Of a DNA stretch of 64,000 bases, positions 1 through 8,271 are shown piece after piece (within the stretch, counting starts at the first letter, position 1; every line of letters starts with the position of its first letter). A program made the position numbers and the translations under genes. The stretch is from contig CAZOKZ010000001.1 of assembly GCA_964580585.1 (NCBI GenBank), positions 1 to 64,000 of the forward strand. The letters run 5' to 3'. Below the pieces are notes generated by a model. The model was not told where the DNA came from and searched no databases. It saw only the letters and a program-made list of their open reading frames with translations. Origin of the DNA: CAZOKZ01 sp964580585 (lineage in GTDB: Bacteria > Sumerlaeota > Sumerlaeia > SLMS01 > JAHLLQ01).

Positions 1-221
1 GGCTAAGGAATAAAGCCCCGATGGGGCTTTGGAATTTAGCCCAGCACTTTTAGTGCTATGTTTCGAGTTCCCAAGAGTGGCTGAGTCCCGAAGGGACGGC
101 TGATACGGTCAAAATTCCTTTGAATCTAGCTATTCAGTCGTCCCTCTGGGACTCGGTTTCTGAGCCCTCTGGTTTCCCAGCAGTGAACTGCTGGGCTACA
201 ATCAACCGTCCCTGCGGGACT
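1..221. repeat. REP-like cluster of short palindromes
   Basis: At least six short hairpins are packed into about 220 bases with no gene: 12-30 (8-bp stem, AAAGCCCC arm), 43-57 (AGCACT arm), 85-97, 140-152 and 208-220 (three versions of GTCCC-loop-GGGAC with different loops), and 176-195 (CCCAGCAG arm, 8 bp). The GTCCC/GGGAC hairpins are flanked by GG or CG, so they carry a GGGACGG or CCGTCCC core close to the 9-mer GGGACGGAG scattered through the rest of the window. Clusters of this kind are known as REP or REPIN elements and are often moved by RAYT-type transposases; no transposase is present here. The hairpin at 12-30 could also end transcription from a gene left of the window. Confidence 0.6.
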
Positions 222-416
222 GGTTTGAGGATGAAATTTGAAAAGAAGTCATTCGAGAAATGAAAACTCCAAATGGGAATTCCCTGCTCGTTTGCGAAAA
301 GAGTTTCGAGAACTACTCGATGTGGTCATTGTTTACAAAAACATTGCCCACGTGGCAAGGGAAGCCGGATTTATACTGATTTACCGAATTATTGTTATAT
401 CATGGGGAACTGAGAA

Positions 417-1394
417 GTGTCTGAAAAAGACGAAATTCTTGAAAGTATTACGAAGAGGATAAAACGGATTGGGGGTCTTGAGGAGTCCGTCCGCAAATAT
501 ATCAATACCACAAGGTATCAAAATCATCTCTTGAGAGATTCTGACAATTGGAGTCAAATTTGTAGCTCTCTCGATACCATTGGAGACACGTTGTGTTCAC
601 AACAAGCTTATCTGTCTTCCGAGTATCCCTCCAGTGATGGTCTCAAGTACATTTTTACTTATGGTCTTCTCCAGGCACTCTTTATTCAACAGGATGCAAT
701 GTCTCATTTATCGGAGGCATTTGGTATTAAGTTTGAATTGACTGACCGTCTAAAGGAGATTCGATTATTACGCAATGCTTCGATCGGTCATCCTACGAAG
801 AACAAAATTAAGGGTGTGACATGTTATAACTATATTTCAAGGATGAGTCTTTCCCAAAAAGGATTTACCTTGATGCGTAGCTCTGGTCGGAAATCTATTG
901 AATTTTTCGATATCAATATTTATGAAATGGTCTGTGACCAACTAAAGGACATTGAAGCGAGTTATGAATTATTGGCTTTTAAACTCAAAGAGGCAGATCA
1001 AATGCATAGAGATAAATATAAAGACAATTTGCTTATAGATATATTTCATTCCTCAATGGGTTACAACTTTAACAAGGTTGCGGAAGGCATTCACTCTCCC
1101 CACAGTGGCAAACCTCTACTTGCACTTTCGATGCTTAAATTGATTCGAGATACTTATGAGGAATTTGAGGTTTCGCTCTTGGAGAGAGGTGATCTCAATG
1201 ATTACACTAAGTACGAACTTGATGAGTACAATCATGCATTAAGCAGATTGGAAAGCTACTTAAAAGGCGATGACTCTACGATGACTGGTAGCGATGCTCG
1301 AATTTATCACTTCTATATTTATGAGCAGCACAGTCATTTTGAGCAAATTGCTAAAGAAATTGATGATGAATACCAAGAAAAAAGTAACATATAA
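417..1394 (+). CDS. Hypothetical protein with HEPN-like R-x5-H motif
   Basis: A 325-residue protein I do not recognise as a named family. It is predicted to be mostly helical and soluble, with no signal peptide or membrane segment. The one suggestive element is RNASIGHP at residues 119-126: Arg119 and His125 match the RX4-6H signature of HEPN-superfamily RNases, with the frequent Asn after Arg, following a helical stretch (about 78-118). HEPN proteins are common in abortive-infection and toxin systems; assigning this protein to them is inference. GTG start at 417 is chosen because GGGGA at 404-408 lies 8 bases upstream and no ATG fits. The gene is visibly AT-richer than its neighbours and sits next to a REP cluster, which suggests acquisition. 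No partner antitoxin gene is seen. Confidence 0.6.
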   Translation: MSEKDEILESITKRIKRIGGLEESVRKYINTTRYQNHLLRDSDNWSQICSSLDTIGDTLCSQQAYLSSEYPSSDGLKYIFTYGLLQALFIQQDAMSHLSEAFGIKFELTDRLKEIRLLRNASIGHPTKNKIKGVTCYNYISRMSLSQKGFTLMRSSGRKSIEFFDINIYEMVCDQLKDIEASYELLAFKLKEADQMHRDKYKDNLLIDIFHSSMGYNFNKVAEGIHSPHSGKPLLALSMLKLIRDTYEEFEVSLLERGDLNDYTKYELDEYNHALSRLESYLKGDDSTMTGSDARIYHFYIYEQHSHFEQIAKEIDDEYQEKSNI

Positions 1395-2001
1395 TCACAT
1401 TCACTCGGACAACACAACGCGATGCTCCTCAATACTTGTAGCTTTTATTTTCCTGCTGGTAACTTAAACGCATTGCCATGTTTGTCGCGCCTTTGCTTGC
1501 GCAACACGGACGTGTGGCTGATTTTTTTCTTTTACCGCTGTTTCTGAGAATCGTTACCTCACGATTCTCGAAAGCGCTTTTATTGCAATGGACGAAAAAG
1601 TCCGGCGGTATTGGGTACTTTGGACAAACTTCGAGCGGGTTTATCGGAAAAGCGGATGGAAACGTTGACGCGCAGCGCTTGCACATTGGTTTGCAAGGCA
1701 TTGAATTTGAATGAGTTATGATTTGGATGGTTTGATGTTAAGGAGTCTTAAGGGTAAGGGAAGGTACGGTTAAAGTACCTGTAACGTTCGGTAAACAGCG
1801 GGGGAAGGGTGGCTTCTCTCATGTTTTGAAATAAGTTGGCGTCAAGCTCCTTGGGCAGAAAACATGGGAGGGCGGTTCAGATGCAAAAAATGACGGTTTC
1901 CGTGGATAATGTACAGCGGCGATTGACACCTTTTGCTCAGTCCGCAAAATGGCCCCGTGGAATGGGTGTTCTCGACACCAGACATTCAGTCGGGGTTTTT
2001 C
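1395..2001. other. 607-base gene-free stretch with stem-loops
   Basis: No reading frame here resembles a protein. It holds three clear stem-loops: 1546-1569 (perfect 9-bp stem GAGAATCGT, 6-base loop), 1762-1780 (6-bp stem AGGTAC, 7-base loop) and 1816-1870 (see separate entry). A T-rich tract lies at 1521-1534. I looked for RNase P, tmRNA, SRP RNA, 6S RNA and tRNA signatures and found none. It may hold the leader of the gene starting at 2002, a small RNA, or a decayed insertion. Confidence 0.5.
1816..1870 (+). other. Long stem-loop upstream of the ROK-GmhA gene
   Basis: Bases 1816-1827 pair with 1859-1870 in a 12-bp stem with a single T-G wobble; the 31-base apical region contains a further 4-bp stem (CAAG 1843-1846 with CTTG 1850-1853). 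The element ends about 130 bases before the ATG at 2002. There is no following T-run, so it is not an intrinsic terminator. A structured leader or small RNA is possible; this is inference from folding by eye. Confidence 0.35.
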
Positions 2002-3519
2002 ATGACGATACTCGGCATCGACATCGGCGGGACCAAGACGGCCGTGGTTCTGGGCAATGCCAAAGGCGAAACCTATGGCCGTCAGCAATTCACGACAGAT
2101 CCTGTGCGAGGATTTGACGCGTTTTTTGCCGAATTATTGACGGTTGTCGCGGCCGTGCGCGAACAAAGCCGCGTGCCGATTCATTGCGCGAGCGTCTCCG
2201 TTGGCGGTCCTCTCGACGAAGAACGCGGTGTTCTAATCGGGCCGCCTCATTTGACGGGGTGGATCGATATTCCCCTCGTTGAACGTTTGCGCGAGGCACT
2301 AGGGCTCCCCATATACATGATGCACGACGCGCGAGCGTGCGCATTTGCCGAGTTCTATTTTGGTGCAGGACGCCAAACAGGCGCGCGCAACATGGCGTTC
2401 ATGACATTTGCCACGGGATTTGGCCTGGGGATGGTTTTGAACGGTCGCTTGATGGATTTTCCCGGCGAAGTGGGCCACTGGCGCGTGGCCGAAGACGGTC
2501 CCGAAATGTTCGGCAAGGTGGGTAGTCTCGAAGGGCTTGCCAGTGGCGCGGGCATGGCGGAACACGCGGCATTAACCGGTCAGTTTACCGCAAACGTCAC
2601 GGTCGAGCAATTGACGCGTAGCGCTCGAGATGGCGATTACGTGGCGCGTGGCGTGATCGACGCCGCCGCCGAGCAAGTCGGTCGTCAATGCGCACGGCTG
2701 ATTGACTTGTTTGGTGTCGAGTTGATCGCGCTGGGAACGATCGCCGTTCATGCCGAGGATTTGTTCCTCGAAACGATTCGCGAAACCATGCGTGAAGAGG
2801 CTTTGGCGCATTTAGGCGCGCGTTGCAAAATCGTTTCCGCTGGACTGGGCAATCGTCTCGGCGACATGGCCTCGCTTGCAGCGGCAATTCACCACGGGTA
2901 TCGCGATCAACTTCGCATGGGGCCGTCGGTCGGTAGTCAATTACGCAAGTACTGTGCATTGGCCGAAGCAGTGCATGCAGACGTGGAATTGGTAGAGAAA
3001 ATCGACGAAGCCGCTTTGCGTGTGGTACGCGCGTTGGAAAAAGGCGGCAAAATTTTGACCTGTGGCAATGGCGGCAGCGCGACGGATGCGGCGCATCTGG
3101 CTGAAGAACTGATCGGGCGGTTTCGCAACACTCGACGCGCATTACCTGCCGTGAATTTGTGCGCGGATGGCGCGGCGCTGACGTGCATTGCGAACGATTT
3201 CGGATTTGACGAGATTTTCGCGCGTCAAGTTGCTGGTCTCGGTGTTGAGGACGATGTTCTTGTCGCATTCACAACCAGTGGCAATTCTCCAAATATCAAT
3301 CATGCGTTAGAAATCGCGCACAAATTGGGCCTATTTACGATTGCTTTGACCGGCAAGACCGGTGGCGAGGCTGCGAAGCTTGCCGACTTGGAAATTCGAA
3401 TTCCTCATCAAGCCAGTGAACGCATTCAGGAAATCCATACGTTTGTTTTACACGCGATGTGCGAAGCGGTAGAACATGCGTTCTTGAATGCTCCCGACCG
3501 TGAAGCAGAAACAACCTAA
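2002..3519 (+). CDS. ROK-family sugar kinase fused to GmhA-type SIS isomerase
   Basis: A 505-residue fusion. Residues 1-300 form a ROK kinase: phosphate-binding DIGGTKTAVV near the N-terminus, HDARA holding the likely catalytic Asp, and the GEVGH motif. The Cys cluster that binds zinc in typical ROK proteins is missing: the corresponding stretch reads GPEMFGKVGSLEG. Residues about 310-500 are a phosphoheptose isomerase-like SIS domain with CGNGGSA, GRF, TSGNSPN and both halves of the GmhA metal site (His-x3-Glu in HLAEE; Gln and His eight apart in QEIHTFVLH). GmhA isomerises sedoheptulose 7-phosphate in the ADP-heptose pathway; whether the kinase half acts on a heptose or hexose is unknown. 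ATG at 2002 is preferred over an upstream in-frame start because GGGG at 1992-1995 precedes it and ROK homology begins there. Confidence 0.85.
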   Translation: MTILGIDIGGTKTAVVLGNAKGETYGRQQFTTDPVRGFDAFFAELLTVVAAVREQSRVPIHCASVSVGGPLDEERGVLIGPPHLTGWIDIPLVERLREALGLPIYMMHDARACAFAEFYFGAGRQTGARNMAFMTFATGFGLGMVLNGRLMDFPGEVGHWRVAEDGPEMFGKVGSLEGLASGAGMAEHAALTGQFTANVTVEQLTRSARDGDYVARGVIDAAAEQVGRQCARLIDLFGVELIALGTIAVHAEDLFLETIRETMREEALAHLGARCKIVSAGLGNRLGDMASLAAAIHHGYRDQLRMGPSVGSQLRKYCALAEAVHADVELVEKIDEAALRVVRALEKGGKILTCGNGGSATDAAHLAEELIGRFRNTRRALPAVNLCADGAALTCIANDFGFDEIFARQVAGLGVEDDVLVAFTTSGNSPNINHALEIAHKLGLFTIALTGKTGGEAAKLADLEIRIPHQASERIQEIHTFVLHAMCEAVEHAFLNAPDREAETT

Positions 3520-3599
3520 CAGCGATTGATCAAGTGACGCTGTTTTCGGCGCGTAGCATTTGAAGCGCTCCAAGAAGGAAGGAAAACAAAGGAGAATAC

Positions 3600-5237
3600 A
3601 TGATGAGTATTTGGAAAAACGGAACACGGACGGTTTGGACGGGGGTGCTGCTTGCCATTGGGTTGGCGGGATGTAATAGCATGACCACCTCGATTCAAGT
3701 TCCACAAGATCGCCCTTACATGAATCAATATGACATTGCTCGCGATCAGGAGCTGAAAGACCGAGCCGCCGATTGGCGCAACGGTGCCATCGTGTATCAG
3801 ATTTTGGTCGATCGTTTTGCTCCCTCGGAAGACCTGGATGCAAAAATAGATCTCTACGCACCGCCGCGCCGTCTGCGCGATTGGAGCGAGGAACCGCGAA
3901 AAGGCGTGTATAGCGAAGAGGCTCGTGTGTGGACGCATGAAATTGATTTTTGGGGTGGCGATCTCGACAGTCTTCGCACGAATTTGGATTACGTGGATAA
4001 TCTTGGTGTTGATGTTGTTTATCTGAACCCGATTTTCGAGTCCTTTACGAATCACAAGTACGACGCATGGGATTACATGAAGGTCGATCCGGTTTACGGA
4101 ACTCGTGAAGATTTGCGCGAATTGAGCGATGAACTGCATTCGCGTGGGATGAAGCTGGTTTTCGATGGCGTGTTCAATCACATGGGACGCCAAAGTCCTT
4201 ATTTTCAAGAAGCGCTTCACGATGAAAACAGCGAATGGCGCGATTTCTTTGTCTTCACCGACCAAAACGATATGGGTTATGTTGGTTGGTGGGACGTGGA
4301 AAACCTGCCCGAGCTGAATCTTGAGAACCCCAAAGTCCAAGACTACATTTACGGTAAACCCGATTCAGTCATTCAGTCCTACCTGCGTGAAGAAGGCGTC
4401 GATGGATGGCGTTTAGACGTGGCGTTCGATATAGGCTTCTCGATACTGGATGAATTGACGCGCGCTGCGCATGAAGCCAAACCTGGATCTCTGATCGTTG
4501 GCGAGATTTACAACTACCCCGAGGAATGGTCACCGTCTGTCGATGCAGTGATGAACATGCACGGGCGTTTGGTTGTTTTTAATATGTTGTGGGGGAATAT
4601 CGAAGCGCCTGTGGCTGCCGATATGTGGGAAACGATGATCGCGGATGCTGGGCTTGAACCAATTTTGAAGAGTTGGTTCGTGCTGGATAATCACGACACC
4701 TCGCGTTTGCCAACGATGATGGAAGAAAAATGGCAACAGGACATGGCGCGTGTACTGCAATTCACGCTACCCGGTTCTGTGTGTATGTATTATGGCAGTG
4801 AACTGGGTATGGATGGCGGAGAAGATCCTGAACAGCGCGGACCGATGCGTTGGGATTTAGTAAATGATGAAAACGAAACATTGGCTTTTTGCAAGGATTT
4901 GATCGAGTTGCGAAAGAGCCAGCCAGCGCTTCGTTATGGCGATTTCCGCAAGTTGCACACAAGCAAAGCTTTCGCATTTTTGCGTCGGACAAACTCAGTG
5001 CACGAAACGATTACTGTGGTTGCAAACCCAACTGATGAGTATGTGAGGGAAGTTCTTCAACTGCGTGAAAGCAAGTACCAGGATACGCAAAAACTGGTAG
5101 ATCATTACACCGGAGAAATCTTTGAGGTTCATGCAGGTATCATCGACGTCACTGTTCCCCCGCATAAAACGCTGATTTTGCTTCCCAACACAGTTGGTAG
5201 CGAACTTGGCTACAATCGATTTGATCGTTTGAACTGA
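3600..5237 (+). CDS. GH13 alpha-amylase family lipoprotein
   Basis: A 545-residue glycoside hydrolase of family 13. A lipoprotein signal occupies the first 25 residues with lipobox LAGC and Cys25 as the lipidation site, so the enzyme is probably anchored in the cell envelope. The (beta/alpha)8 barrel carries all conserved regions: DGVFNH (region I), RLDVAF with nucleophile Asp273, GEIYN with acid/base Glu302, and DNHDTSR with Asp366. The C-terminal part is the usual beta-sandwich. Overall it resembles neopullulanase or maltogenic-amylase-type enzymes cleaving alpha-1,4 (and perhaps alpha-1,6) glucans; the exact substrate cannot be told. A strong ribosome site AAAGGAG (3588-3594) precedes two adjacent ATGs at 3600 and 3603. 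It follows the ROK-GmhA gene in the same direction by 80 bases and ends at a hairpin terminator. Confidence 0.9.
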   Translation: MMSIWKNGTRTVWTGVLLAIGLAGCNSMTTSIQVPQDRPYMNQYDIARDQELKDRAADWRNGAIVYQILVDRFAPSEDLDAKIDLYAPPRRLRDWSEEPRKGVYSEEARVWTHEIDFWGGDLDSLRTNLDYVDNLGVDVVYLNPIFESFTNHKYDAWDYMKVDPVYGTREDLRELSDELHSRGMKLVFDGVFNHMGRQSPYFQEALHDENSEWRDFFVFTDQNDMGYVGWWDVENLPELNLENPKVQDYIYGKPDSVIQSYLREEGVDGWRLDVAFDIGFSILDELTRAAHEAKPGSLIVGEIYNYPEEWSPSVDAVMNMHGRLVVFNMLWGNIEAPVAADMWETMIADAGLEPILKSWFVLDNHDTSRLPTMMEEKWQQDMARVLQFTLPGSVCMYYGSELGMDGGEDPEQRGPMRWDLVNDENETLAFCKDLIELRKSQPALRYGDFRKLHTSKAFAFLRRTNSVHETITVVANPTDEYVREVLQLRESKYQDTQKLVDHYTGEIFEVHAGIIDVTVPPHKTLILLPNTVGSELGYNRFDRLN

Positions 5238-5267
5238 TTTAGTAGGCGAGAGCAATTAAACAAGAAC

Positions 5268-5291
5268 GAGGGACGGAGTATTCCGTCCCTC
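5268..5291 (+). terminator. Intrinsic terminator built from an inverted GGGACGGA pair
   Basis: GAGGGACGGA (5268-5277) and its exact reverse complement (5282-5291) form a 10-bp stem with a 4-base loop, followed by TCTTTTTATT. It lies between the convergent GH13 gene and O-antigen ligase gene and probably ends transcription mainly from the plus strand. The stem arm is the word that recurs throughout the window (GGGACGGAG). Confidence 0.8.
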
Positions 5292-5296
5292 TCTTT

Positions 5297-7285
5297 TTAT
5301 TCGGGTGAAGTGGTGCTTTTCCAACCCGTCCAACGTTTTGCCGCCTCGGGATATTGGTAAACCAACTGGGGTTGGCGTTCAAAAACAACATCCCAGAATG
5401 GCAACGATTCTTCACCGCGTCCCATTGCATCGAGCGTCATGGCGCGACGCCAATAGACTTCAATCGCATTGAGTCGTTTGTTGAGCTTTTCAAGCTCAAC
5501 GTTTGCTTCTTCAAAGTCACCGTTACGAATCAACAAATCCGTCAGAGCAGACTGGCAATCCGTATAGGTCGGATCGATGTCAAGCGCCGCACGGGATTGC
5601 TCGATCAGAGAGGTTCGGCCCTCGGGGATTGTCGAAGTATATCCATCATGCAAGCCGTGATAAACAGGCCGATAGAGGACGCTTGCACGAAGTGGCGCAG
5701 TCGAGCAGACTGCCATAACAATACAGGCTCCTGCGAGAAGAAAGCCGACAACCCATCGCCCGGCGATTGGAAGCGAAAACGCAAAATGCAACTCGGTGGG
5801 AACGCGCATGTTTTTCATCATGATACCCAATTCCACCCCGGGATAAGTGCGGGAAACCGGCATCAAAAGATCGATGTGTTTTCCGCGTTGAGGTAGGATA
5901 ATGGGTAGTCCAATCAAAGCGAACAGGTAGTAGGACGAAAACGGCAGTTCGAGTGGGAAATTCATCTGGGCTTGTAAGCAAATTGCCGCGAGCATGCAGA
6001 GTCCCATCGCAAGGACGATACTGTTGCTGAAACCTTCCTCTCCGTCCCTCTTGATGAGCGTATGAAAACTGGCGCCGATCAGTGCAAGAAGCAGAAACAA
6101 TCCCACAATGCCAGTTTCGCTCCACGTTTGCAAAATCTCGTTATGCGCGGCGTTGGTCCAGGCGCCGCTATAAGGAGCCAGATCGGGATCGTTTTGAACA
6201 ATCTCCGATGTGGTGGCTGGATAGACATATGTGAAGTTGCCCGCGCCAACACCGAGCCATGGATTTTGCCGAATGATTTCGAGTGTTGTCAGCCAGATGG
6301 CTACGCGTGTGGAACCGCCTTCTTTCCATCGCGGAGAAGAAAACGCATGCCCGAAAATTCCGGGTAATGGCGTGCTCTCATGATCGACTTTGTGGAGAGA
6401 AGAACTTTGCCAGTGTGCTTCGGTATGCGGATTCATAGGGTGATTAATTGTAAAAAACGCAACAACCACAATCCAGCCAATCGTCAGGGGGACAATCCGT
6501 TTCATGGCGCGTCGCCAGCGAGGTTCGATGCGCAAGGGACGAAGTAAGATCGCAAGCAGAATGACGCAGATAATGAGCGAAAGATTCGAATGAACCGACC
6601 ATGCGATAATCAACGCACCCGCCATTAACCATAAGGAGGCATACAGGAAGTATCGCGGGGTCCGTCCTTGCACCGTGAAGCATAAAATCAACGCCGCAAG
6701 AAATGCCTGAACGAGAAAATCGGCCACATGGCCTGTGTTTCCGAACCCGGCAGTAGAAACATAATCGCGCCAATCGCCCAAGGCCTGACCGACATGAAAC
6801 CAATTAGGTAAATAGGCTCCGAAATAATCCGTTCCGAGCGCCCAAAGAGAAACGCCTATTCCGGAAAGCACTAACAACCAGACGAGCGAAATTAATCTTC
6901 TGCGGTCTCCGGCCAAGGTGTGTTGGAAAAGGAAAGCGAACAATACCAGTGTGCCCGATTCCCGTACCTGATCCCATGCGAGAGTGGGGGAATCGCTCCA
7001 GGTAACACTGAGGATCTGCCAGAGAAACCAGGCCAGGAGAAAACCGTTAATCGGATGCAGGGAGAGGCGAATCGGCTGGCCTGCGGCTGTTTGGATCAAT
7101 ACAGAGCCTAAAAGCAACCAAGTCATTGCATGAAGAAAAGAAAATTTTGCGAGAACGAATGAATCCTGTGCGCCGGGCCAAATGAACAACGGCCCCAGGA
7201 ATACCATCAGGGAAAGAATCCAGAATGGGGCGGTTTCAATGAGTGGTCGCTCGAAGTATGGCTTGATCAATGCCCTCATTTTCAT
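5297..7285 (-). CDS. O-antigen ligase/polymerase (Wzy_C family) with TPR tail
   Basis: A 662-residue polytopic inner-membrane protein. About a dozen hydrophobic segments fill residues 15-490; the Wzy_C/WaaL signature appears in the large periplasmic loop as AHNEILQTWSETGIVG, preceded by NPWLGVGAGNF. After the last membrane segment (about residue 530) the tail to residue 662 has TPR-like helices. Such proteins ligate undecaprenyl-linked glycans to lipid A core or polymerise O-antigen or exopolysaccharide; which one cannot be decided here. Its ATG overlaps the stop of the upstream reductase gene by 4 bases (ATGA), so the two are translationally coupled, consistent with a deoxysugar-containing surface glycan. 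The gene contains one copy of the dispersed word CTCCGTCCC at 6040-6048. It is the last gene of the long minus-strand cluster. Confidence 0.85.
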   Translation of the reverse strand: MKMRALIKPYFERPLIETAPFWILSLMVFLGPLFIWPGAQDSFVLAKFSFLHAMTWLLLGSVLIQTAAGQPIRLSLHPINGFLLAWFLWQILSVTWSDSPTLAWDQVRESGTLVLFAFLFQHTLAGDRRRLISLVWLLVLSGIGVSLWALGTDYFGAYLPNWFHVGQALGDWRDYVSTAGFGNTGHVADFLVQAFLAALILCFTVQGRTPRYFLYASLWLMAGALIIAWSVHSNLSLIICVILLAILLRPLRIEPRWRRAMKRIVPLTIGWIVVVAFFTINHPMNPHTEAHWQSSSLHKVDHESTPLPGIFGHAFSSPRWKEGGSTRVAIWLTTLEIIRQNPWLGVGAGNFTYVYPATTSEIVQNDPDLAPYSGAWTNAAHNEILQTWSETGIVGLFLLLALIGASFHTLIKRDGEEGFSNSIVLAMGLCMLAAICLQAQMNFPLELPFSSYYLFALIGLPIILPQRGKHIDLLMPVSRTYPGVELGIMMKNMRVPTELHFAFSLPIAGRWVVGFLLAGACIVMAVCSTAPLRASVLYRPVYHGLHDGYTSTIPEGRTSLIEQSRAALDIDPTYTDCQSALTDLLIRNGDFEEANVELEKLNKRLNAIEVYWRRAMTLDAMGRGEESLPFWDVVFERQPQLVYQYPEAAKRWTGWKSTTSPE

Positions 7286-8229
7286 AAGGCATTCACACGG
7301 GCACGTTGGTCGTCGAGCACATCGCGCAGTGTTTTATCGAATGTAATGGCAGGTTTCCAACCGACGGCGTTCTCAAGGGCGGAACCGTTGCCGCTGATTT
7401 CCAGAATTTTGTCATTCCGCACCCGCGCGGAATCCTGGCGTGTTTTAATGGGTACCGAGCTTAGTCGGCAGAGTGAATCGAGAATGGATTGAATTGAAAT
7501 ACTCTTTCCAGAACAAACGTTGAAGGTGCCTTCCTGCATATCCGATTCTGCCACCAACCGATAGGCTCGCACGACATCGCGCACATCGGTGAAATCGCGA
7601 TGCGCTGCCAAATCGCCATGCGCCAGAACATCCGCTTTGCCCGATTCGATCAAGGCGATTTGACGAGCGAAAGCTGGAACCACAAATTGATCGGTTTGAC
7701 CCGGACCCGTATGACTGAAGGGACGGAGAACGATCACATCGACTCCAAGACGTTGACCGTACAACCGGGCGCTTTGTTCCGCGGCTTCTTTACTGACCGA
7801 ATACGGGTTCGAGGGACGGAGAGGACTTTGTTCACTCAGTGGGAGATCTTCGTGGGTTGGGGTGCCGTAAACATCGGAGGAACTGATCACGATCAACTTG
7901 GGCAACGTAGAAAGTTTGGCTACTTCCCGTACTAATTCAATTGTCATGATGACGTTGCATTCAAACGTCAATTCGGGGATATCCCAACTTTTTGCCGGAT
8001 TGCTTTGTGCCGCCAAATGAATCACTCTGGCGGGATTGACAGTATTCAAGACCCGCGCCATCGCTTCGCGATCCGTCAAATCGGCTTGCAAATAACGGTT
8101 TTGATCAATGCCATCGTTTGAATTGAAAGCAAACAGGCCCGTGCCCCAAACTTCGTGTCCATGATCGGCCAATTCCGCAACTAAATGCTGCGCAACGAAT
8201 CCTCCGATTCCGGTGACAAGAATTTTCAC
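7282..8229 (-). CDS. rmd: NAD(P)-dependent sugar reductase, GDP-6-deoxymannose reductase-like
   Basis: A 315-residue extended short-chain dehydrogenase. The N-terminus has the Rossmann motif GIGGFVAQH, the catalytic Tyr-x3-Lys is YSVSK, and SSSDVYG supplies the catalytic Ser region. The stretches SHTGPGQTDQFVVPAFARQI, RDFTDVRDVVRAY and FNVCSGKSISI are typical of Rmd, which reduces GDP-4-dehydro-6-deoxy-D-mannose to GDP-D-rhamnose. Close relatives include GDP-mannose dehydratase and UDP-sugar epimerases, so the substrate is inferred. It is coupled by a 4-base overlap to the O-antigen ligase gene and follows the TPR gene by 42 bases, giving a surface-glycan module. Two copies of GGGACGGAG (7720-7728 and 7813-7821) lie inside the coding region. 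Confidence 0.8.
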   Translation of the reverse strand: MKILVTGIGGFVAQHLVAELADHGHEVWGTGLFAFNSNDGIDQNRYLQADLTDREAMARVLNTVNPARVIHLAAQSNPAKSWDIPELTFECNVIMTIELVREVAKLSTLPKLIVISSSDVYGTPTHEDLPLSEQSPLRPSNPYSVSKEAAEQSARLYGQRLGVDVIVLRPFSHTGPGQTDQFVVPAFARQIALIESGKADVLAHGDLAAHRDFTDVRDVVRAYRLVAESDMQEGTFNVCSGKSISIQSILDSLCRLSSVPIKTRQDSARVRNDKILEISGNGSALENAVGWKPAITFDKTLRDVLDDQRARVNAL

Positions 8230-8271
8230 GATTGCAAAGAACTCCTTCGTCTCATGGTCTTTGTTTCGTGC

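Noticed and set aside
238..462. 74-codon frame overlapping the start of the HEPN-like gene
   Set aside because: No homology-like features, no ribosome site, and it overlaps the better-supported GTG start at 417.
1429..1714. Two opposite frames of 78 and 90 codons in the gap before the ROK gene
   Set aside because: They mirror each other, have unlikely composition and no ribosome site; treated as chance.
1795..1880. SRP RNA, 6S RNA, RNase P RNA or tmRNA
   Set aside because: Key conserved stretches of each were looked for and are absent, despite a good stem-loop.
2597..3268. 223-codon minus-strand frame antisense to the ROK-GmhA gene
   Set aside because: Arg/Pro/His-rich composition typical of a shadow frame; the plus-strand gene has complete domain motifs.
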